Source: Bacteroidales bacterium
GTDB lineage: Bacteria; Bacteroidota; Bacteroidia; Bacteroidales; P3
NCBI GenBank assembly: GCA_900769785.1
Contig: CAAGHV010000161.1
Coordinates: forward strand, 1 to 6,503
Direction: 5' to 3'
Length of the DNA: 6,503 nt
Under the pieces are notes generated by a model. That model worked only from the letters and a program-made list of their open reading frames with translations. It had not been told where the DNA came from and ran no database searches. Position 1 is the first letter of the stretch. The number at the start of each line of letters is the position of its first letter. Below, one piece after another: positions 1 through 3,618 of the stretch. The translations under genes and the position numbers were made by a program.

Positions 1-196
1 CTGTTATGCCCACCAGCTCGCCACGGGCAAAGCATGGCTTGTCGAACATCTCGAACAGGAATCTGCGTTTGGGAATGAGGCTGTTGGGCGTAATCCTCCG
101 TTGTTCCAAACGTTGTAATTTCTCGTCGGTTTTTGGTGAATGTTCCTTGCAGGAAAACTCTTGTGCTATCAGTCTTATTTTTTCTTCCAGTGTCAT
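1..196 (-). CDS. N-terminal fragment of a RepA-like AAA ATPase/helicase (runs off the left edge)
   Basis: Reading the minus strand from the ATG at 196-194 gives 65 codons without a stop, and the frame is still open at the window edge. The protein begins MTLEEKIRLIAQEF and reaches FDKPCFARGELVGIT, with the next base G. In RepA/RecA-like ATPases of Bacteroidales mobilizable elements, a segment of this kind lies just before the Walker A loop (GxxxxGK[ST]), so the ATP-binding loop should fall just outside the window. That identity is inferred from resemblance; no catalytic motif is present here. The start is firm, because the only nearby upstream ATG meets a stop after three codons. The left end of the gene is visibly richer in G+C than the rest (34 of the first 60 bases). 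Such proteins unwind or load at replication origins of small elements, which fits the 10-bp repeats just upstream. It could instead be another P-loop ATPase. Confidence 0.65.
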   Translation of the reverse strand, partial: MTLEEKIRLIAQEFSCKEHSPKTDEKLQRLEQRRITPNSLIPKRRFLFEMFDKPCFARGELVGIT

Positions 197-296
197 CGGT
201 CTTTATTTTTTGGGTTAATCAAACATGTGTTCAAAATATCGTTGTTATCTGTCTTGCAAGCAATTAATTCAATATTGATATTTGCTAATGATTTTG

Positions 297-328
297 CAAA
301 GATAAAGACACTGAAAAACTCACTGTCC
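297..328 (-). promoter_or_regulatory. Probable minus-strand promoter for the ATPase/helicase gene
   Basis: On the minus strand, bases 304-297 read TATCTTTG, a full match to the Bacteroidetes -7 consensus TAnnTTTG, followed by CAA as at the other two promoters in the window. No TTTG lies at the usual 19-21 base spacing. That position falls instead at the edge of the 10-bp repeat array. The gene start is about 100 bases downstream. The missing -33 box beside a repeat array suggests control by a repeat-binding protein, which is inference. Confidence 0.5.
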
Positions 329-370
329 ATTTATGTCCACTTATGTCCATTTATGTCCACTTATGTCCAC
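321..370. repeat. Five 10-bp tandem repeats (iteron-like), TTATGTCCAY
   Basis: Four consecutive units at 331-340, 341-350, 351-360 and 361-370 read TTATGTCCA followed by C, T, C, C. A fifth unit at 321-330 keeps only the TGTCCAT part. The period is close to one helical turn, so a bound protein would see every copy on the same face. The array lies directly upstream of the minus-strand promoter of the ATPase/helicase gene. Both place and form fit replication iterons or an operator array. No binding protein can be named from this window. Confidence 0.8.
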
Positions 371-439
371 TTTTTTTGACAAAAGACATGAGACAAAGGA
401 CGAAAGACAATTTCTACTTTTGACTTTTTTCGAAGACTA

Positions 440-519
440 CGAGACTACCAGTCCACGAGACAATGAGTGATGGCTTCGACGGACTTGTAGTCTTGTAGTC
501 TTGTGGACTAGTGGTCTTG
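440..519 (+). repeat. Inverted repeat A: 22-bp arms built from degenerate 8-mers
   Basis: Bases 440-461 and 498-519 are inverted copies of each other at 18 of 22 positions, with a 36-base loop. Three of the four differences become G-U pairs if the plus strand is transcribed, leaving one A-C mismatch, so an RNA from this strand would pair at 21 of 22 positions. Each arm consists of degenerate 8-base units: GACTACNA-like in the left arm and TTGTAGTC-like in the right. The loop holds GGCTTCG (472-478), which can also pair with CGAAGCC (531-537). No protein gene covers the region. It may be a structured RNA or part of a replication or transfer origin; the sequence does not decide. Confidence 0.6.
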
Positions 520-698
520 CGAAGCGACAGCGAAGCCTCAAAAAACATAAGTTCGCCGTTGTTAGCCCGACCTCACCCCTGTATACCCCCTTTAGGGGTA
601 TACTTAGGGGTGGTAGGGTCGTAGGGCTTACAACGGCGCCGCCGATTCTTCTTTTTAAACCTCAAGTCAACGAGTGATGGCTTCGCTTACGCTTCGCA
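518..698. repeat. Inverted repeat B: 20-bp arms enclosing a further hairpin
   Basis: Bases 518-537 (TGCGAAGCGACAGCGAAGCC) and 679-698 are inverted copies at 18 of 20 positions, the two differences being central. The pair encloses the 555-637 hairpin, so the whole can fold as a stem with a nested second stem. The right arm overlaps a direct repeat: GAGTGATGGCTTCG occurs at both 465-478 and 672-685, preceded in each case by CAA and one variable base. The segment 531-537 therefore has two possible partners, one in the loop of inverted repeat A and one in the distal arm. The two foldings exclude each other. Confidence 0.6.
555..637. repeat. Inverted repeat C: long G+C-rich hairpin, about 33 paired bases
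   Basis: The 83-base segment folds almost completely on itself. Moving inward, the stems are GCCGTTGT/ACAACGGC (555-562 with 630-637), AGCCC/GGGCT (564-568 with 624-628), GACC/GGTC (569-572 with 617-620), CACCCCT/AGGGGTG (574-580 with 606-612) and GTATACCCC/GGGGTATAC (581-589 with 595-603). The loop is five bases (590-594). Small bulges separate the stems. There is no T-tract behind it, so it is not a normal intrinsic terminator. A single-strand origin, a transfer-origin hairpin or a structured RNA would fit. Confidence 0.75.
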
Positions 699-720
699 GT
701 TTAAAGGGTGTGGAAAGTAA

Positions 721-929
721 AGGCAACTTCTAAAAATTCCACGTTTCGAAATGATTGAAGGACGTTCTTTGAAACTTTTGCATGGTTTGACTTCGTCGAT
801 GTTGCTATCGCTCGAAAGAGCTAATGCATTACTCTTTACTCGCTTAATCGCAACGTTTACGTTTTCTGCCGAAATTCTTTCTAGTAAAAATTCGTAAATC
901 ACTTGCAAAGCAATTTTTAGAAGTTGCCT
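721..929. mobile_element. 209-bp MITE-like element with perfect 18-bp terminal inverted repeats
   Basis: Bases 721-738 (AGGCAACTTCTAAAAATT) are exactly the reverse complement of 912-929. The 173 bases between contain no transposase. A minus-strand reading frame starts inside the element (908) and runs out past its left end (687), encoding 73 residues including KRVKSNALALSS and IDEVKPCKSFKERPS. My recollection, not checked, is that nearly identical short hypothetical proteins are annotated many times in Bacteroidales, which would mean the DNA element is repeated rather than that the protein is real. Any target duplication is no more than AA on each side and is not convincing. Alternatives are a non-autonomous transposon or a conserved structured RNA. 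Confidence 0.55.
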
Positions 930-1192
930 AAAACAAAACTTGTGGTTTGGTAGGCTTCAGGTGTCAAGAAAAATATCTGATTTGGCGTGCTCGCTTATTA
1001 AGAATTATAACATCTTTTAATAATGGATGTTTTAACATTGTAAGCCTCTTTTTGTACCTAAAATTAGAGGTAAACAAACTTTATGCTTGCTATGGGTATA
1101 TTAATGAGTGGTTTGTGTATGTTATAGTCTTGATATATAGTGTATTGGATGTTGTAGATGTGTTTTCTTAAAGACCTATGTAGCAACTGCCG
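930..1192. other. Intergenic stretch with no supported feature
   Basis: A plus-strand frame from a TTG at 947 stays open for 74 codons. It has no ribosome binding site, no promoter match and no recognisable protein pattern, so I do not call it a gene. No inverted repeat or RNA gene was found by eye. Confidence 0.5.
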
Positions 1193-1240
1193 AAAAAAAT
1201 ACCCCGCCCCTAAACCTATTTTACCCCGGGGTATTTTTTT
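1193..1240. terminator. Terminator-like 14-bp perfect inverted repeat flanked by A- and T-tracts
   Basis: AAAAAAATACCCCG (1193-1206) is perfectly complementary to CGGGGTATTTTTTT (1227-1240), with 20 bases between. The stem ends in a T-run on the plus strand and on the minus strand alike, so it could stop transcription in both directions. The inner 12 bases TACCCCGGGGTA (1222-1233) form a second, competing palindrome. The loop is long for an intrinsic terminator. No gene ends close by, so the role stays open. Confidence 0.45.
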
Positions 1241-1272
1241 ATTTTACCCCACCCCTAAATTCATTTTACCCC
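1200..1272. repeat. Imperfect 28-bp direct repeat, TACCCC-rich
   Basis: The 28 bases at 1200-1227 and those at 1245-1272 agree at 24 positions, with a 45-base offset. Both start with TACCCC, continue with CCCCTAAA, and end with ATTTTACCCC. The repeat overlaps the terminator-like inverted repeat. It has no known function that I can name. Confidence 0.6.
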
Positions 1273-1488
1273 GCTCTATTTTTTGAAGACTTACAGAAGG
1301 TATTATTTTATGCCATAGACGTACAGTTTGTTTTTTAAGATTTATCAGATTTTTCTTTAACATTTGGTGCGGGCAATAATAGAGGTAAATAATATCCCTA
1401 TAGGCCGGTGGAATAGTCGGAATTTGAGAACTTTGGTATATTGCGTGAGGCATTGAAAAAAAGTGTTCAAAAAAAACTAACTAAAGCT
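1273..1488. other. Intergenic stretch with no supported feature
   Basis: AT-rich DNA upstream of the Fic promoter. A minus-strand frame between 1453 and 1244 (69 codons) has no similarity that I recognise and ends inside the TACCCC repeats, so it is left out. GAACTTTG at 1429-1436 is one base away from a -7 box but has no convincing partner. Confidence 0.4.
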
Positions 1489-1520
1489 TTTGTTTACTTC
1501 GTGAAATATTAGTACCTTTG
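1489..1520 (+). promoter_or_regulatory. Bacteroidetes-type promoter for the Fic gene
   Basis: TTTG at 1489-1492 is followed by a 20-base spacer and TACCTTTG at 1513-1520. This matches the primary sigma factor consensus of Bacteroidetes (TTTG, 19-21 bases, TAnnTTTG) in both boxes. Transcription would be expected to begin several bases after 1520. That gives roughly 75 bases of leader before the ATG at 1601. Confidence 0.8.
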
Positions 1521-1531
1521 CAAGTTAAATA

Positions 1532-1555
1532 ATGATACAAGGAATAAAGTCTTAG
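1532..1555 (+). other. Seven-codon leader frame ending in TAG, in frame with the Fic gene
   Basis: ATG at 1532 encodes MIQGIKS and then meets TAG at 1553-1555. The reading frame is the same as that of the Fic gene, which continues directly after the TAG with two TTG codons. It sits within a few bases of the expected transcription start. It may be chance, a short upstream frame, or the original start cut off by a nonsense mutation. Confidence 0.3.
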
Positions 1556-1600
1556 TTGTTGGCTACAAGAGAGTATAATTGGCTTAGAAACCAAACGTTA

Positions 1601-2749
1601 ATGAACAATATGAACAAAAGATATAATATACCTATACTTCCGCTTCCATATGATTTGGAAACAAAAGCAATATTAAAGCAAGTTAATGCCGCTAATAAAA
1701 AGTTGGCAGAACTGAAAGGTGTTGCACAAACTATTCCAAACGAAAATATACTTATCAGCACATTGGTTTTACAAGAAGCTATGGATAGTTCTGCGGTTGA
1801 GAATATTGTGACAACATCAGACGACTTGTATAAAGCTGATTTAAATATTGAGGGGCAAATTAAGAATGCAGCTGCAAAGGAGGTACTACTGTATAGAGAA
1901 GCTATGTCGGTAGGATTTTCTTTGGCTCGAAATAAGAAAATCATTTCGCTTAATGATATTATAGCTATTCAACAAATTTTAGAGCATAACAATGCCGGGT
2001 TCAGAAAAGTGCCTGGCACTGTATTAAAATCATCGAAAGGCGAAATTGTATATACTCCGCCACAAGAATATGATGAAATACTTCGGCTAATGACTAATTT
2101 GGAAAAGTATATCAATGATACTGATATGCATGATGTTGATCCATTGATTAAATTAGCTATTATTCATCATCAGTTCGAAAGTATACATCCATTTCATGAT
2201 GGAAATGGAAGAACCGGAAGAATTTTGATTATATTATACTTGATTATTTCTGATTTACTTGACTTACCAATATTGTATTTAAGCCGTTACATTACTCATA
2301 ATAAAGCAGATTATTATAAGTATATTCAATTGATAAGAGATAAAAATGATGATAATTCCAAAGAATGGGAAAATTGGATATTGTTCATGCTTAAAGGAGT
2401 AGAAGAAACAGCAATTCAAACAATTGAGCTAATTAAACAAATATCAAAACTCATGACTGAATATAAAAGTGTTTTAAGACCTTTATTCGGACAACAATAT
2501 AAACATGAATTAATAAACAACCTATTTTTTCATCCTTATACCAAAATTGAATTTATGCAGAATGATATGATGGTTCAAAGGAAAACAGCATCGAAATACT
2601 TAGAAATGATTGTTGATATAGGGCTGTTAGATAAAGTAAAAATGGGACATAGTAATTACTACATCAACACTAAACTAATGAATTTGTTTATCAAACACAA
2701 TACAAGTGTTGAAAATACTGCTGAAAACATCGAATCAGTTCGTGAATAA
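1601..2749 (+). CDS. Class II Fic-domain AMP-transferase with C-terminal winged helix
   Basis: The protein (382 residues from this ATG) belongs to the Fic family, which moves AMP from ATP to hydroxyl side chains of target proteins. The catalytic motif HPFHDGNGRTGR is at residues 196-207, with the histidine at 196. The inhibitory motif [ST]xxxE[GN] is present before the Fic core as SSAVEN at 63-68, which defines class II, so the enzyme should be kept off by its own glutamate at 67. Residues 10 to 95 resemble the Fic N-terminal domain. VYTPPQ near 150 is the target-binding flap. Residues about 303-365 read as a winged helix, which suggests DNA or partner binding. Length and domain order match SoFic-type proteins of about 370 residues. 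The frame is open back to TTG codons at 1556 and 1559, but ATG 1601 or 1610 fits where relatives usually begin. The target is unknown. Confidence 0.92.
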   Translation: MNNMNKRYNIPILPLPYDLETKAILKQVNAANKKLAELKGVAQTIPNENILISTLVLQEAMDSSAVENIVTTSDDLYKADLNIEGQIKNAAAKEVLLYREAMSVGFSLARNKKIISLNDIIAIQQILEHNNAGFRKVPGTVLKSSKGEIVYTPPQEYDEILRLMTNLEKYINDTDMHDVDPLIKLAIIHHQFESIHPFHDGNGRTGRILIILYLIISDLLDLPILYLSRYITHNKADYYKYIQLIRDKNDDNSKEWENWILFMLKGVEETAIQTIELIKQISKLMTEYKSVLRPLFGQQYKHELINNLFFHPYTKIEFMQNDMMVQRKTASKYLEMIVDIGLLDKVKMGHSNYYINTKLMNLFIKHNTSVENTAENIESVRE

Positions 2750-2854
2750 AAACGGCAAATCGGGTACATATATGAACACTTATGTACCCAAAAATGGCAA
2801 ATCGGGTACATATATGAACACTTATGTACCCAAAAATGGTAAATCGGGTACATA
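2748..2854. repeat. 42-bp direct repeats (2.5 copies), each with a 9-bp-stem hairpin
   Basis: Copies lie at 2748-2789 and 2790-2831, differing at one base, and a partial third copy lies at 2832-2854 with one further change. Each full copy contains GGGTACATA, a 10-base loop and TATGTACCC, a perfect stem (2762-2789 and 2804-2831). The third copy has only the left arm. The period is four helical turns. The last two bases of the Fic stop codon are part of copy one. The array lies between two convergent genes, so it could block or end transcription from both sides, although no T-tract follows the stems. It could also be a protein-binding array. Confidence 0.85.
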
Positions 2855-2885
2855 ATGTTGTATGAATTATATCATACACTAAGTT

Positions 2886-2997
2886 ATGACACAAACATAT
2901 TTGAAAGAAAGATTATCACCCAAGTTTAACTTCGACGAATGAAAAGAAAAATACTTGATAAAACTTTACGAAGAATTTTGAGTAATAGACTGAAAAA
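2886..2997 (+). pseudogene. Possible decayed gene start interrupted by TGA codons
   Basis: ATG at 2886 opens 18 codons ending in KFNFDE, followed by TGA (2940-2942). The same frame then reads KEKYLIKLYEEF, TGA, VID, TGA, KTLT and a TAA. The pieces have a protein-like mix of charged and hydrophobic residues, and two of the TGA positions could plausibly have been tryptophan. I do not recognise a family. Chance in AT-rich DNA is a serious alternative. Confidence 0.2.
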
Positions 2998-3029
2998 CTT
3001 TAACTTAAAAATGAAGATAGTCATGATCG

Positions 3030-3043
3030 GGAAGTTAACTTCC
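3030..3043. repeat. 14-bp perfect palindrome GGAAGTTAACTTCC
   Basis: A perfect palindrome lies 16 bases beyond the stop of the minus-strand gene. There is no loop and no T-run, so it is a poor terminator. It could be a dimer binding site. No function is assigned. Confidence 0.4.
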
Positions 3044-3059
3044 TAAACAAATATTGCAA

Positions 3060-3416
3060 TTATTTTCGATATCTATGTAATTCATTATTAGAATTATTAT
3101 TACCCAATTCTGCTGATAGAGAACATAAATCTACAAATATTCCGAAACCTCTTAGCCATTGTTCTGTAGTTAGTTCGTTTTTCTTGTTCAAACAGAAATG
3201 ATATAGATGCCATTGCTCAGGTGTAAGGTTGCCATACATTTGGTATTGTAAATCCAATTCCATTAATTTGTAAATACACGCGTTCTTTAAGTTTGTAACA
3301 TCACACATCTTGTAGATATTATGCCCTAAAGAAATAGTATCAACTGCCATTTTGGCTTTATTGTTATTAATTGTTGCTATTTTTGCAACAGATAGTGCTA
3401 AGTCAGTTTGATTCAT
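3060..3416 (-). CDS. Hypothetical protein, 118 residues
   Basis: I do not recognise this protein. The frame runs from ATG (3416-3414) to TAA (3062-3060). The composition looks like a soluble, mostly helical protein, with no signal peptide, clear membrane segment or helix-turn-helix that I can see. A short internal repeat stands out: LTPEQW at 64-69 and LTTEQW at 82-87, each inside a helix-like stretch. The C-terminal tail from 106 is rich in asparagine and polar. The gene is divergent from the nuclease-methylase operon, with about 200 bases between starts, and convergent with the Fic gene. That position would suit a regulator or accessory factor of the operon, but nothing in the sequence proves it. 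No good TAnnTTTG box is seen upstream. Confidence 0.6.
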   Translation of the reverse strand: MNQTDLALSVAKIATINNNKAKMAVDTISLGHNIYKMCDVTNLKNACIYKLMELDLQYQMYGNLTPEQWHLYHFCLNKKNELTTEQWLRGFGIFVDLCSLSAELGNNNSNNELHRYRK

Positions 3417-3508
3417 TGCAATAGTTATTTTTTATATTGCCATCAACAACAATTAAAGCAATAAAAAGTTCATTAAAGTAATTGCTGAAAAAAAGTTAGT
3501 TGTATATT

Positions 3509-3540
3509 CTTTATTATGTGCTTTTTTATTCGTACCTTTG
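3509..3540 (+). promoter_or_regulatory. Bacteroidetes-type promoter for the nuclease-methylase operon
   Basis: TACCTTTG at 3533-3540, followed by CAA, is the same -7 box as at the Fic gene. The -33 region is weaker: TTTA at 3510-3513 with a 19-base spacer matches three of four bases. A leader of about 70 bases to the ATG at 3619 is implied. The weaker upstream box may mean lower or regulated output. Confidence 0.65.
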
Positions 3541-3618
3541 CAAAAAATAGTTTCTAAGTAACATCTGTATTATTTTGATTAATAATTGAATAATAATACA
3601 TTGCTAAAATTGCGCAGG

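Noticed and set aside
6..379. Two plus-strand frames (6-218 and 140-379)
   Set aside because: The first is the opposite strand of the ATPase gene. The second reads through the 10-bp repeats, and its ending (VHLCPFMSTYVHF) is just their translation.
555..637. Intrinsic terminator
   Set aside because: The hairpin is stable, but no T-run follows on either strand.
687..908. 73-residue minus-strand frame inside the MITE-like element as a real gene
   Set aside because: It crosses the left terminal repeat, has no start signals, and its recurrence in genomes, as I recall it, is better explained by the repeated DNA element.
947..1171. 74-residue plus-strand frame from a TTG
   Set aside because: No promoter, no ribosome binding site and no recognisable protein pattern. 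A hydrophobic, tyrosine-rich translation is usual for AT-rich non-coding DNA.
1244..1453. 69-residue minus-strand frame
   Set aside because: Its end is made of the TACCCC repeats, and no family or expression signal is seen.
2748..2854. CRISPR array
   Set aside because: The repeats are directly adjacent with no unique spacers, there are fewer than three copies, and no cas gene is present.
2659..2894. Two minus-strand frames with repeated MYPICHFWVHKCSY-like units
   Set aside because: The peptide repeat arises only because the DNA repeat is 42 bp, a multiple of three. Both frames overlap the end of the Fic gene.
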